A stretch of 64,000 bases of DNA. It comes from Duganella levis (GTDB taxonomy: Bacteria; Pseudomonadota; Gammaproteobacteria; Burkholderiales; Burkholderiaceae_D). The notes under the pieces are model-generated. The model was not told the origin of the DNA. It ran no database searches and was given only the letters and a program-made list of their open reading frames with translations. Position numbers and translations under genes: made by a program. The stretch's first letter is position 1. Each line of letters begins with the position of its first letter. This document shows positions 52,454-61,659 of this stretch, piece after piece. Location: positions 124,001 to 188,000 of the forward strand of contig NZ_WWCT01000008.1 in the NCBI RefSeq assembly GCF_009857605.1. The letters run 5' to 3'.

Positions 52454-55400
52454 AGCGAAGCTTGCTGGCATGGGCCGCGTGGCTGTGTGTGGCGACCGCC
52501 GGATTGCCGGTCACGGCGCAGACATCGGCAGTGGCGTCTAATGCGGGCCCCTCCAGCGGTAGTTGCCACCCTGCTGCTGACGAATTGCTGGCGAAAGGCG
52601 ATAAGGCGTTCGGAGAAGAGCGCTATCAGGATGCCATTCCATCCTTCGAGGAAGCGCTGCGCCTGTGCCGCGCGGCCGGCGATGTACGCGGCATCTCGGC
52701 GGCCCTGCTGGAGTATGGCCAGACGGTCCATCACCTGAACCGCTATGCCGACAGCGAGGCGGCGCTGCTGGAAGGCTGGGCATTGCGCCAAAAGATCGAC
52801 AGCAGCGCAACACCGGACGGCGATCCCGACCGCGAAGGCGTGCACTATCCGGCAGAGCTGATGTACCTGTACCGCCAGTCCAGCCGTTTCGATCTTGCCT
52901 GGCAGTGGGGAGAAATAGCGCTGCGCGTCAAGGCGAAGTCGGAGGGCACCCGCACCAGTTCTTATGGCACCTTGCTGTCCAACCTGTCCGGCATCACGCT
53001 GATGACGCGTGACTATGCGCGCGGCCTGGTCTACGCCAAGGAGGCGATGGATATCTGGGAGCACACCTCCGGCACCGACAGTACCGACCACGCCTGGGGC
53101 ATGCGCGACGTAGGCGTGTTGCTGCTCCGCCAAGGCAAGCAACAAGAGGCTTACTACTATCTGGAGCGCGCTTACCGCATCCGCCTGGCCGCTTTCGGTC
53201 AGGACCGCACTGAGACGCAGACCAGCACGCAAGACATGGCGGCCTGGTACACCGAGGCCGGCAACGATGCGGCGGCATTGACCTTCGCCGAACAGGGACT
53301 GGCCAGCGCGGTGCGGCGCTTCGGTCCCGAGTCGGTGAATTCCACGTATGCGCTGTCGCGCGTGTCGGCCATTCACCTGCGGTTGGGCGAGGCGGCACAG
53401 GCAGCCAGCGAGGCGGAACAGGTGCTGCGCATTCGTCGCGCGACCTTGGGCGAGCACCATGCGCAAACCATCAGCGCCTGGCAGGATGTAGCGAGCGCGC
53501 AGTTAGCGAATAACCGTTTGGGCCGCTCGGCAGCCGCAGCGCAGGCGGGATTTGACGCTTGCCGTGCGATGCCGGGTGGGATTGCCGCCTCGTGCGTCTG
53601 GCTCCAGCTGGCCCACGCCAAGGCGCTGCTGGCGCTGGGGCAGGCGCAGGCAGCGCTGGACGAGTCCGAACGTGCCGCCGCCGTGGCCCGGGCCGCGCAG
53701 GGAGAGTTGGGCGGTGATGAGCGTGTTGCCGCCATGCTGCGGGCGCAGGCGCTGCTGGCGCTGGGACGCTACGAGCAAGCCGAGAGCACACTGGCAGAGC
53801 TGGCGCAGCGCGTGGCGGCGTTGCCTGATCCGATGGCCAATGGCCAGACTGAAGTGGATCTGGCGCTGAATGCGGTACGTGCCGAACGGGCTGGCATCGA
53901 TGCGCAGGCCTTGTCTGTGCTGGCCGAACGTGTTGGCGTGCTGGCGCAGCAGTTGGCTGGACAGCGTGGTCTGTCACATCCCACATATGCCAATGCGCTG
54001 CTCGATGCCGCCGCGTTGAATGCACGCGGTCCGGATCTGGCACTGGCGCGTCGGCAAAGCGCGCGCGCCATGGCGATTGGTCTGGCTAACCGCGCTACGT
54101 TGTTACAGGCGCGGGCGGCCGCGCAGTTGAGTGCGCTCGATGACGGCAATCAGGCTGTGTTTCTTGGCAAGCAGGCGGTGAATGCCTTGCAGTTGGCGCG
54201 CGAGAATATCACTGGCTTGCCGGTCGAGCAGCAGCATAGTTTTGTGCAGTTGAAGCAGGTAGCGTATCAACAGCTGGTTGATCGCTTGTTGGACCGGCGC
54301 CGCATCGGCGAAGCGGAAAGCGTGCTGGCGATGGTGGAGGAAAACGAATTCCACGATCTGGTGCGCGGCGCCGACACCAGCGCCGACGGCCGCCAGGATG
54401 CCCGCGTTGCGCGTCTCGGTTTCGATGGCATGGACCAGTTGGCGCAGCAGCAGTTTACGGCGCGCGCGCAGGCGTTGGAGCAAGCCGCCCAGGCGTTGGC
54501 GAAGGCACGCGAGCATCAGGCGCAGGGCAGCGCAGGCGGCGCGGCGGAGCTGGCGACGGCGCAGGCCGACATGCAGCGTTTGTTGGATGATGCCACGGCA
54601 GCATGGGGCGATCCGTCGGTACCCAGCGCCGCCATCGCTGCAACAGCGCCGGCTGAGCCTTCGGTCGCAGCACCGGCCACCGTCACGCGCGCGGCGTTGC
54701 CGGTGGGGCGGTTGCAGCTGACTTACCTGGTGAGCGAACGCCGGCTGCGCATAGTGGTTCAACATGACAGCGTTGCGCGCGTGGTGACGCTGGATGTCGA
54801 TGAGGCTGTGTTGGCTCGGGAAATCGCCACGCTGCGGCGGCTGGCGCAAGATCCGGGCAAAGATCCGCGTCCGCAGGCACAGCGGCTGTACAACCAGCTG
54901 CTGGCGCCGGTGGCGCAGGAGTTGTCGCAGGCGCGCAGTTTGAGCCTGTCGCTGAACGGCGTGCTGCGCTATCTGCCGTTCGCCATGCTGCACGATGGCC
55001 GTCAATGGCTGGTGGAGCGTTTGCCGCTACAGGTCGCCGGCGGCGCCGACTCCAACGATATGCCGGCCGCCGCCAACACCCCGGCGCGCACGCATTCGGT
55101 GGCGCTGTTCGGCCAAAGCCAAGCCACCGACGATCTGCCGGCCCTGCCATACGTGGCGCGCGAGTTGCAAGCGGTGAGCGCCACCGAGCGCGCCGGCCAT
55201 ATTCCCAGCCAGACCTATCTGGACGGCAGCTTCACCGCCGCCACGTTGGAGCACGCGTTGCAACGCGACAGCATGGTCCACATCGCCAGCCACTTCGTGC
55301 TGCGCTCGGGTCGCGATGATGGTTCCTACCTGCTGCTTGGCAACGGCCAGCGTCTCAGCCTGGCGGAACTGGCGCAGCCGCGCTTCCGCTTCACCGGCCT

Positions 55401-55773
55401 GGACCTGCTAACCCTGTCCGCCTGCGAAACGGCGGTGCCGGCTGGCGTCGACGCCACCGGCCGTGAACTGGCCAGTCTGGCCTGGCTGGCGCGCGAACGC
55501 GGCGCGCGCAACGTGCTGGCCAGCCTGTGGCGCGTGTCCGACCGTTCCACCGCCACGCTGATGACCGACTTTTACCAGGCGTTGGGACGCGGCGCCAGCA
55601 AGCCGGAGGCACTGCGTCAGGCACAATTGCGACAGATCGCTAGCGCGGCGGCAACCGGCGCCGGACGCGCACGCGGCCTGAAACCGATCGACGCATCGGC
55701 GCCGGCGACGATGCCGGCCGGCACGCATAGCCATCCGTTCTACTGGGCCGGATTCACCATGCTGGGCAACTAA
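52450..55773 (+). CDS. Exported TPR-CHAT domain protein
   Basis: A 1107-aa protein with a signal peptide (MKRSLLAWAAWLCVATAGLP). Several TPR helices follow (for example ELLAKGDKAFGEERYQDAIP, then FEEALRLCRAAG), then long coiled or helical regions. A C-terminal CHAT protease domain has catalytic His948 in MVHIASHF and Cys992 in LTLSACETAVPAGVD, with LAWLARERGARNVLASLWRV near the end. The CHAT fold belongs to the same clan as caspases. Its ATG overlaps the caspase-like gene (ATGA), so the two clan-CD proteins are made together behind the sigma/anti-sigma pair. Confidence 0.88.
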   Translation: MKRSLLAWAAWLCVATAGLPVTAQTSAVASNAGPSSGSCHPAADELLAKGDKAFGEERYQDAIPSFEEALRLCRAAGDVRGISAALLEYGQTVHHLNRYADSEAALLEGWALRQKIDSSATPDGDPDREGVHYPAELMYLYRQSSRFDLAWQWGEIALRVKAKSEGTRTSSYGTLLSNLSGITLMTRDYARGLVYAKEAMDIWEHTSGTDSTDHAWGMRDVGVLLLRQGKQQEAYYYLERAYRIRLAAFGQDRTETQTSTQDMAAWYTEAGNDAAALTFAEQGLASAVRRFGPESVNSTYALSRVSAIHLRLGEAAQAASEAEQVLRIRRATLGEHHAQTISAWQDVASAQLANNRLGRSAAAAQAGFDACRAMPGGIAASCVWLQLAHAKALLALGQAQAALDESERAAAVARAAQGELGGDERVAAMLRAQALLALGRYEQAESTLAELAQRVAALPDPMANGQTEVDLALNAVRAERAGIDAQALSVLAERVGVLAQQLAGQRGLSHPTYANALLDAAALNARGPDLALARRQSARAMAIGLANRATLLQARAAAQLSALDDGNQAVFLGKQAVNALQLARENITGLPVEQQHSFVQLKQVAYQQLVDRLLDRRRIGEAESVLAMVEENEFHDLVRGADTSADGRQDARVARLGFDGMDQLAQQQFTARAQALEQAAQALAKAREHQAQGSAGGAAELATAQADMQRLLDDATAAWGDPSVPSAAIAATAPAEPSVAAPATVTRAALPVGRLQLTYLVSERRLRIVVQHDSVARVVTLDVDEAVLAREIATLRRLAQDPGKDPRPQAQRLYNQLLAPVAQELSQARSLSLSLNGVLRYLPFAMLHDGRQWLVERLPLQVAGGADSNDMPAAANTPARTHSVALFGQSQATDDLPALPYVARELQAVSATERAGHIPSQTYLDGSFTAATLEHALQRDSMVHIASHFVLRSGRDDGSYLLLGNGQRLSLAELAQPRFRFTGLDLLTLSACETAVPAGVDATGRELASLAWLARERGARNVLASLWRVSDRSTATLMTDFYQALGRGASKPEALRQAQLRQIASAAATGAGRARGLKPIDASAPATMPAGTHSHPFYWAGFTMLGN

Positions 55774-55891
55774 AAAACCATCCGCCGGATGCCGCGCCAT
55801 ATCTTTGGACAGGGGCGTCAACCGAACGCCTGATTCACCATTAAACTGACAAAATCACTTCCCGAGGTAACACCCTTTACACGAGGAAACC

Positions 55892-56458
55892 ATGCGACTG
55901 CCACTGATCCCCCCATCTGAACTGAGCACCGAGCAAAAATCCCTGTACGACAGCATGCGCAAAGGCATCGCCAGCAACTTCAATGCGTTCCAGGTGGAGC
56001 GCGAAGACGGCGCCTTGATGGGCCCATGGAATCCATGGCTGCACGAGCCGGCTATCGGCAAGGCGATCTGGGATCTGACATTGGCCATGACCGCCAATGC
56101 CGTTCTGCCCGATAACGTGCGGCAGATTGCCATCCTGGTGGTCGGCGCGCGCTACGACGCTGCCTACGAGCTGTACGCTCATGTGGCGGTGGCCGAGAAG
56201 GAGGGCATGTCGCCCGAGCGCCTGGCGGCGCTGGTGGCGGACCTGAAGCCTACCGATTTGTCGAAGGAGGAAAATATCGCCTTCGATTTCTCGTATGCGC
56301 TGAGTCGCGGCGGCGTGCTGCCGGAGCCGCTGTACCGGCTGGCCATCGCAACCTTCGGCCAACATGGCACGAATGAGTTAATCTATCTGGTCGGCCTGTA
56401 TGCGCTGGTCTCGACCACGTTGAACGGTTTCAACGTGCCGGTGCCGGAACGCGAATAA
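55892..56458 (+). CDS. Carboxymuconolactone decarboxylase-family protein
   Basis: A 188-aa helical protein with RQIAILVVGARYDAAYELYA-HVAVAEKEGMS, the AhpD/CMD-type core. The usual catalytic CxxC is not visible, so a peroxidase role is doubtful. The N-terminal half has a tryptophan-rich WNPWLHEPAIG stretch. It is preceded by a plausible ribosome site (GAGGAAACC). It is followed 36 nt later by the dehydrogenase gene, so they may be co-transcribed. Confidence 0.75.
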   Translation: MRLPLIPPSELSTEQKSLYDSMRKGIASNFNAFQVEREDGALMGPWNPWLHEPAIGKAIWDLTLAMTANAVLPDNVRQIAILVVGARYDAAYELYAHVAVAEKEGMSPERLAALVADLKPTDLSKEENIAFDFSYALSRGGVLPEPLYRLAIATFGQHGTNELIYLVGLYALVSTTLNGFNVPVPERE

Positions 56459-56494
56459 ACGAGTCTCCCCTAACATCTCTTTTGAAGGAACATC

Positions 56495-57277
56495 ATGAGT
56501 ATTCAAGACAAAGTTGCTGTTGTTACCGGCGCCGCCAGCGGCATCGGCAAGGAAATCGCCACGGTATTTTTCAAGAACGGCGCCAAGGTCGTCATCGCCG
56601 ACCTGAACCTGGCATCGGCGCAGGCGGCCGCCAAGGAACTCGACCCGTCGGGCGAACGCGTGATCGCGGTGGCGATGGATGTCACCAATGAAGAACAGGT
56701 CGATGCCGGCATCGCCGACGCAGCGGCCAAGCTGGGCGGCATTGACGTGCTGGTGTCCAACGCCGGCATCCAGATCGTCGCGCCGGTGGACACCTTCGCG
56801 TTCTCCGACTGGAAGAAAATGCTGGCGATTCACCTCGACGGCGCCTTCCTGACCACGCGCGCCTGCCTGCGCCTGATGTACGAGCAAAAACGCGGTGGCA
56901 GCATCATCTACATGGGTTCGGTGCACTCGAAAGAAGCGTCGAAGCTGAAAGCCCCGTACGTGACCGCCAAGCACGGCCTGGTCGGCCTGTGCAAGACCGT
57001 AGCCAAGGAAGGCGCCGCCCACGGCGTGCGCGCCAACGTCATCTGCCCCGGCTTCGTGCGCACCCCGCTGGTGGAGAAACAGATCCCCGAGCAAGCCAAG
57101 GAACTGGGCATCACGGAAGATGAAGTGGTCAAGAATGTGATGCTGAAGGAAACCGTCGACGGCGAATTCACCACCGTCGACGATGTCGCGCAAACCGCGC
57201 TGTTCCTGGCCGGTTTCCCGACCAACGCGCTGACCGGTCAATCGATCGTGGTCAGCCACGGCTGGTTCATGCAGTAA
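56495..57277 (+). CDS. 3-hydroxybutyrate dehydrogenase-like SDR
   Basis: A 260-aa short-chain dehydrogenase with [12 protein letters not shown] for NAD, NAGIQ, the catalytic Ser in [23 protein letters not shown] with the Y-x-x-x-K pair, and the C-terminal VSHGWFMQ. It closely fits bacterial D-3-hydroxybutyrate dehydrogenase (polyhydroxybutyrate mobilisation). It ends directly against the convergent porin gene. Confidence 0.85.
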   Translation: MSIQDKVAVVTGAASGIGKEIATVFFKNGAKVVIADLNLASAQAAAKELDPSGERVIAVAMDVTNEEQVDAGIADAAAKLGGIDVLVSNAGIQIVAPVDTFAFSDWKKMLAIHLDGAFLTTRACLRLMYEQKRGGSIIYMGSVHSKEASKLKAPYVTAKHGLVGLCKTVAKEGAAHGVRANVICPGFVRTPLVEKQIPEQAKELGITEDEVVKNVMLKETVDGEFTTVDDVAQTALFLAGFPTNALTGQSIVVSHGWFMQ

Positions 57278-58360
57278 TCAAAACACGTGCCGCACGCCCA
57301 GGTTGAAGGCGGCATTGCCGCTGCCAGCCTCGGTGTCGTTGCCCACCGTATAGCCAGCACCGTTGCGGTTGTTGATCTTGGCGTAGGCCAGATAGGTGCT
57401 GGTACGACGTGACCACGCATACGAGTAACCAAGCGCCAACTGGCTGGCGTCCTGATGCCATTGACGGTCGTCCTTGTGCAGATAGGACGTCATGACCGTG
57501 CCGCGCGCACCCACCGGGATGGTGGCGCCGATCAGCAGATCGCGGCTGTCGGTGGTCGGCTTGGGCGCATCCTTGTAACCGTAGGCGTTGGCCACCGGCA
57601 GCACCGCGCTGTTGAAGCCCTTATCCTGGCCGAACGCAAAGAACGCTTTCACGATATGAAAATCGTAGTTGGCGACGAATAGCGCGTTGTGGCCCAGGTC
57701 ATGCGATACCGTCGCGGCGCCTGGCACCACGCTGTCGCTGTTGCGGTTGTTGTAGACCAGGCGCGCGTTCAGGTCGCCATTGCTGTAGGCCAGCGCCGCG
57801 CCGTACTGGCGGCCGGCCGACTGGTCGCCCTGCTGTTCACCCAGGCTGTAGGTGGCTTCGCCGGAAAAGCCGTATAGCGATGGCATCGCGTAAGCAATGG
57901 TGTTGCTGGTGCGCGTATTCGGTCCGGCCAGCGGGAACAGGTTCTTGGCGCTGCCCGCATAGCCCAGGCCGAATGGATCGCCGACTTCGCCCAAGGCCTT
58001 GTACATGGTGGTCTTCTGACGGCCCAGCGTCAGCATGCCGTAATCGCGGCTATTCAGGCCCACCAGCGACTGCCGGTTGGCGATGGAACCAGCGGCATCG
58101 GATTCGCCCGTATCCACCTTAACGCCGGACTCCAGGATAAACAGCGCACTCAGTCCGCCGCCCAGATCCTCGTTACCTTTGAAGCCCAGGCGGGAGGCCG
58201 AACCGACGCCGCTGGTCACCTTGTCCAGGTTACCGGCCGCGCCGCCACGTTCCGCCACCACGCCGGCATCGATGATGCCGTAGACCTGCACGTTCGATTG
58301 CGCTTGTGCGCCAGCGGCGATGGCGCCCAGCGCCACCACGCCGAATAATTTCTTCTTCAT
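57278..58360 (-). CDS. Gram-negative trimeric porin (Burkholderia-type, porin_4)
   Basis: A 360-aa protein with a signal peptide (MKKKLFGVVALGAIAAGAQA), SNVQVYGIIDAGVVAERGG, ASRLGFKGNEDLGGGLSALF, YGMLTLGRQKTTMYKALGEV and a C-terminal Phe (NLGVRHVF), as in 16-strand outer-membrane porins of betaproteobacteria. It is a general diffusion channel. It lies 12 nt after the CzcE-like gene on the same strand and may be co-transcribed. Confidence 0.93.
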   Translation of the reverse strand: MKKKLFGVVALGAIAAGAQAQSNVQVYGIIDAGVVAERGGAAGNLDKVTSGVGSASRLGFKGNEDLGGGLSALFILESGVKVDTGESDAAGSIANRQSLVGLNSRDYGMLTLGRQKTTMYKALGEVGDPFGLGYAGSAKNLFPLAGPNTRTSNTIAYAMPSLYGFSGEATYSLGEQQGDQSAGRQYGAALAYSNGDLNARLVYNNRNSDSVVPGAATVSHDLGHNALFVANYDFHIVKAFFAFGQDKGFNSAVLPVANAYGYKDAPKPTTDSRDLLIGATIPVGARGTVMTSYLHKDDRQWHQDASQLALGYSYAWSRRTSTYLAYAKINNRNGAGYTVGNDTEAGSGNAAFNLGVRHVF

Positions 58361-58372
58361 AGGCGCCCTCGC

Positions 58373-58690
58373 TTAGCCGCGGTACAGCGGGTTGCTGGCG
58401 ACGTAGACTTCAATCGCGCCTGCGTCGAAGCCGGCTGGCGCAATCTTTTTCAGATCCACTTCGGTCACGTTCGGGTAGGTGTCGAAGTGCCAGGTGAAGC
58501 TTTTGCCTTGCTGGACGAACTGCACAGTCTCACCGTTCGTCACATTGACGTACCTGGTGCCTGCGTCGAGGTTGATGACGCGATCGCTGTAATTGTTACC
58601 GACCACTTGGCCGTAGTCGGCAGCATGGGCAGCGCTGATGGCGGCGGTGGCGATAGTCAGGGCAAACAGGGTGTTTTTCAGGGTGTTCAT
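58373..58690 (-). CDS. CzcE-like periplasmic metal-binding protein
   Basis: A 105-aa protein with a signal peptide (MNTLKNTLFALTIATAAISA) and a mature part QVVGNNYSDRVINLDAGTRY, WHFDTYPNVTEVDLKKIAP, AIEVYVASNPLYRG. This is the length and pattern of CzcE, a copper/heavy-metal binding periplasmic protein in Cupriavidus. The start at 58690 follows AAAGGAG. It is divergent from a metal-type response regulator, with box-like sequences between them. Confidence 0.8.
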   Translation of the reverse strand: MNTLKNTLFALTIATAAISAAHAADYGQVVGNNYSDRVINLDAGTRYVNVTNGETVQFVQQGKSFTWHFDTYPNVTEVDLKKIAPAGFDAGAIEVYVASNPLYRG

Positions 58691-58760
58691 GGCATGGCTC
58701 CTTTGCGTTGAGAATGGAGCCAGTGTAGAGAACCGCCGCTGACACCAGCATGACGCTGCC

Positions 58761-58823
58761 ATTACAAATTCATGACGCCATCATTGCAGAAAGATGGCAG
58801 CGAAAATGACCGAATTGTCATAT
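58761..58823. promoter_or_regulatory. Two copper-box-like motifs between the CzcE-like gene and the response regulator
   Basis: AAAATGACCGAATTGTCAT at 58803-58821 resembles the CusR/CopR-type box (ATGAC-N6-GTCAT), 68 nt before the regulator. A related pair of half-sites, ATTACAAATTCATGAC (58761-58776), lies 71 nt before the CzcE-like gene. Each divergent gene thus has its own site. Confidence 0.5.
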
Positions 58824-58889
58824 CTCTGTCAGATTGCTGTCCCCCGGCTGCGACTAAAGTCAGGCTTTGGATTGCAACAAGGACTGATC

Positions 58890-59564
58890 ATGAAAATCCT
58901 GGTGATAGAAGACGAACCCAAGGCCGGCGAATACCTGCGCACCGGCCTGACAGAATCCGGCTACGTGGTGGACCTGGCCTGCAACGGCAAGGACGGCCTG
59001 CACATGGCGCACGAATTCCGCTACGACCTGATCTTGCTGGATGTGATGATGCCGGAGATGGATGGCTGGGACGTGATGCGCCAGCTGGATAAATCGGCCG
59101 GCGTGCCGGTGCTGTTCCTGACGGCGCGCGGCACGCTGGAGGACAAGCTCAAGGGACTGGAGCTCGGTGCGGAAGATTATCTGGTCAAGCCGTTTTCATT
59201 TGCGGAACTGCTGGCGCGCATTCGTGTCGCCCTGCGTCGCGGCAGCCAGCAGCGCGCGGACGATATGCTGCGCATCGCCGATCTGGAGATCGACGTGCCG
59301 AAGCGCCGCGTGGTGCGCGGCGATCAACGCATCACGCTGACCAACAAGGAATTCGCGCTGTTGCAGTTCTTTGTGCAGAACCAGGGACAAGTGCTGTCCC
59401 GTTCCCTGATCGCCTCGCGCGTGTGGGACATGAACTTCGACAGCGACACCAATGTGGTGGATGTGGCGGTGCGCCGCCTGCGCCAGAAGATCGACGAACC
59501 CTTCGCCAAGCGCCTGATCCAGACCGTGCACGGCGTCGGCTATCGCTGCGAAGCGGAGGCGTGA
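58890..59564 (+). CDS. Heavy-metal-type response regulator (CzcR/CusR class)
   Basis: A 224-aa OmpR/PhoB-family regulator: receiver domain with E7/D8 acidic pocket (ILVIEDEP), phospho-acceptor Asp51 ([12 protein letters not shown]), conserved Lys in [13 protein letters not shown], and a winged-helix C-terminus ([28 protein letters not shown]). The start is the ATG at 58890, giving the standard MKILVIEDE. It overlaps the kinase gene by one base (TGATG). It is expected to activate the divergent CzcE-like gene under metal stress. Confidence 0.92.
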   Translation: MKILVIEDEPKAGEYLRTGLTESGYVVDLACNGKDGLHMAHEFRYDLILLDVMMPEMDGWDVMRQLDKSAGVPVLFLTARGTLEDKLKGLELGAEDYLVKPFSFAELLARIRVALRRGSQQRADDMLRIADLEIDVPKRRVVRGDQRITLTNKEFALLQFFVQNQGQVLSRSLIASRVWDMNFDSDTNVVDVAVRRLRQKIDEPFAKRLIQTVHGVGYRCEAEA

Positions 59565-60955
59565 TGCGTCGCTCACTCGCCGCCCGTCTGGCGCTGCTGT
59601 TCGCCTGCCTGTCGTTTGCGGTGCTGGCGGCGGTTGGCGCGGTGCTGTACAAATCGCTGGCGCGACAATTGGCCGACCGCGACGATGCCGCGCTGGTCGC
59701 CCGCGTGGAACAGATCCGCACGCTGCTACAGGAGGCCGACCTGATTTCGCTGATTCACCAGAAGCCGCAACTGTTCGCCAATATGCTGGGCAATCGCGAA
59801 GCCTTGCTGGTGCTGCGCTTTGCCGGACAGGCGCCGCTGATCGAGGTGAATCCCAGCCGCACGCCGGTGCCGGTGGTGATGCCGGTGCGGACCAGTTCGC
59901 CGCTGGCGCTGACCGACGTCCAGCATGCGCAGGAACGCGATGGCATCCCGTTTTCAGTGCTGGCCATCTCGACCGCCATTTCCGGCTCGCCGCAAGACCT
60001 GGAAATCGTCGCCGGCCGCTTGATGACAGAACGCAGCCGCGTATTGAAGGCATATCGCAACGAGATCCTGCTGGTGGCGTCGAGCGCGGCCCTCCTGCTG
60101 GCCTGCCTGGCCTGGTGGGGCGCGCGGCGCGGGCTGCGACCGCTGCGGGCGGTGGCACGCCAGACCGCCGGCATCGGCGTGCGCAACCTGTCGACCCGCA
60201 TCGACGCGCAGGACGCGCCGCGCGAACTGGCGCCGCTGATCGACGGCTTCAACGGCATGCTGGACCGGCTGGATCGCAGCTTCACGCAACTGAGCCAGGT
60301 CTCGGCCGACATGGCGCATGACTTGCGCACGCCGATCGGCAATCTGCTGGGCCAGACCGAAGTGGCGCTGGGCCAGAAGCGCGACGTCGCCTACTACGAG
60401 AAACTGCTGGGTTCCAATTTTGAGGAATTGCAGCGGCTATCCAAGATGACTGACAACATGCTGTTCCTGGCGCGCGCCGAGAACGCGGACAACGCCATCG
60501 CCCGCAAGCGCCTGCCGCTGGCCGATGAAATGGAGCGCATGGTCGATTATTTCGAGGGCGTGGCCGAGGAGCGCGAGGTGCGCATTGCGTTGCATGGCGA
60601 CGGCATCGTCTGGGCCGACCAGACCTTGCTGCGGCGCGCACTGGGCAACTTGATGGCCAACGCGGTGCGCTATGCCGAGCCGGGATCGATCATTGTGCTG
60701 TCGGCAGTGGCGCATGCCGGCGGCATCGACCTTAGCGTCGAAAACCGTGGCCCGACCATTCCGCCGCAGCACCTGGCGCGCATCTTCGACCGCTTCTACC
60801 GTGCCGATCCGGCCCGTGCCGATTCGGCGACGTCCAGCGGCCTGGGGCTGTCGATCGTGCGCAGCATCATGACCCTGCACCAGGGACGCTGGCAGGCCAC
60901 CAGCCAGGATGGCGTGACCCGCTTTACACTGCGCTTTCCGCACGAGCCGGCGTAA
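59564..60955 (+). CDS. Heavy-metal sensor histidine kinase
   Basis: A 463-aa protein with two membrane helices (LALLFACLSFAVLAAVGAVL; LLVASSAALLLACLAWWG) around a periplasmic sensor of about 130 residues. A HAMP-like linker follows, then the H-box SADMAHDLRTPIGNLL (His252), N-box LGNLMANAVRYAEPGS, and ATP-lid motifs IFDRFYRADPARAD and SGLGLSIVRSIM. The closing residues overlap the convergent second regulator by 32 bp. It pairs with the upstream regulator to sense metal. Confidence 0.92.
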   Translation: MRRSLAARLALLFACLSFAVLAAVGAVLYKSLARQLADRDDAALVARVEQIRTLLQEADLISLIHQKPQLFANMLGNREALLVLRFAGQAPLIEVNPSRTPVPVVMPVRTSSPLALTDVQHAQERDGIPFSVLAISTAISGSPQDLEIVAGRLMTERSRVLKAYRNEILLVASSAALLLACLAWWGARRGLRPLRAVARQTAGIGVRNLSTRIDAQDAPRELAPLIDGFNGMLDRLDRSFTQLSQVSADMAHDLRTPIGNLLGQTEVALGQKRDVAYYEKLLGSNFEELQRLSKMTDNMLFLARAENADNAIARKRLPLADEMERMVDYFEGVAEEREVRIALHGDGIVWADQTLLRRALGNLMANAVRYAEPGSIIVLSAVAHAGGIDLSVENRGPTIPPQHLARIFDRFYRADPARADSATSSGLGLSIVRSIMTLHQGRWQATSQDGVTRFTLRFPHEPA

Positions 60956-61640
60956 GCGGCGCGGCCTCGGTCTCAGCTTCGCAGCGGTAGCCAACGCCGT
61001 GCACGGTATGGATCAGGCGCATGGCAAACGGCGCGTCGATCTTCTGGCGCAGGCGGCGCACGGCGACGTCGACCACGTTGGTGTCGCTGTCGAAGTTCAT
61101 GTCCCAGACGCGCGAGGCGATCAGCGAGCGCGACAACGCCAGTCCCTGGTGCTCGACGAAGAAGGTCAGCAGCGTGAATTCCTGGTTGGTCAGCGTAAGC
61201 CGCTGGCCGGCGCGGGTTACCCGCCGCGTCAGCACATCGACATGCAGGTCGGCGATGCGCAAACCGTCTTCCGGCCGGCCGTGGTTGTTTCGGCGCAGCG
61301 CGACGCGGATGCGCGCCAGCAGTTCGGCGAAGGAAAACGGCTTGCCCAGGTAGTCTTCGGCGCCCAGTTCCAGGCCCTTGAGGCGGTCGGCCAGCTCGTC
61401 GCGCGCCGACAGGAAAATCACCGGCGCGGCCGGCGACGGGCCAAGCTGCCGCATCACTTCCCAGCCGTCCATGCCGGGCATGCTCACGTCCAGCAGGATC
61501 AGGTCGTAGTGCAGGGTGGTGGCCAGGTGCAGGCCGTCCTGGCCGTTGCGGGCCAGATCGACCACATAGCCCGATTCGTCCAGGCCGGCACGCAGATAGT
61601 CGCCGGTCCTGGGGTCATTTTCGATCACCAGGATTTTCAT
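60924..61640 (-). CDS. Second metal-type response regulator, paralogue without own kinase
   Basis: A 238-aa OmpR-family regulator very similar to the one at 58890 (shared [20 protein letters not shown], then [13 protein letters not shown]). It keeps phospho-acceptor Asp51 (LLDVSMPGMDGW), but its acidic pocket reads IENDP, with Asn8 where the other has Asp. It has a 14-residue C-terminal tail (EAAPLTPARAESAV) beyond the paralogue end, encoded antisense to the last codons of the kinase. It is co-directional with, and 19 nt downstream of, the monooxygenase gene, so it belongs to that operon. Confidence 0.9.
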   Translation of the reverse strand: MKILVIENDPRTGDYLRAGLDESGYVVDLARNGQDGLHLATTLHYDLILLDVSMPGMDGWEVMRQLGPSPAAPVIFLSARDELADRLKGLELGAEDYLGKPFSFAELLARIRVALRRNNHGRPEDGLRIADLHVDVLTRRVTRAGQRLTLTNQEFTLLTFFVEHQGLALSRSLIASRVWDMNFDSDTNVVDVAVRRLRQKIDAPFAMRLIHTVHGVGYRCEAETEAAPLTPARAESAV

Positions 61641-61659
61641 CGGAGGCGGCCGCAGTGAC

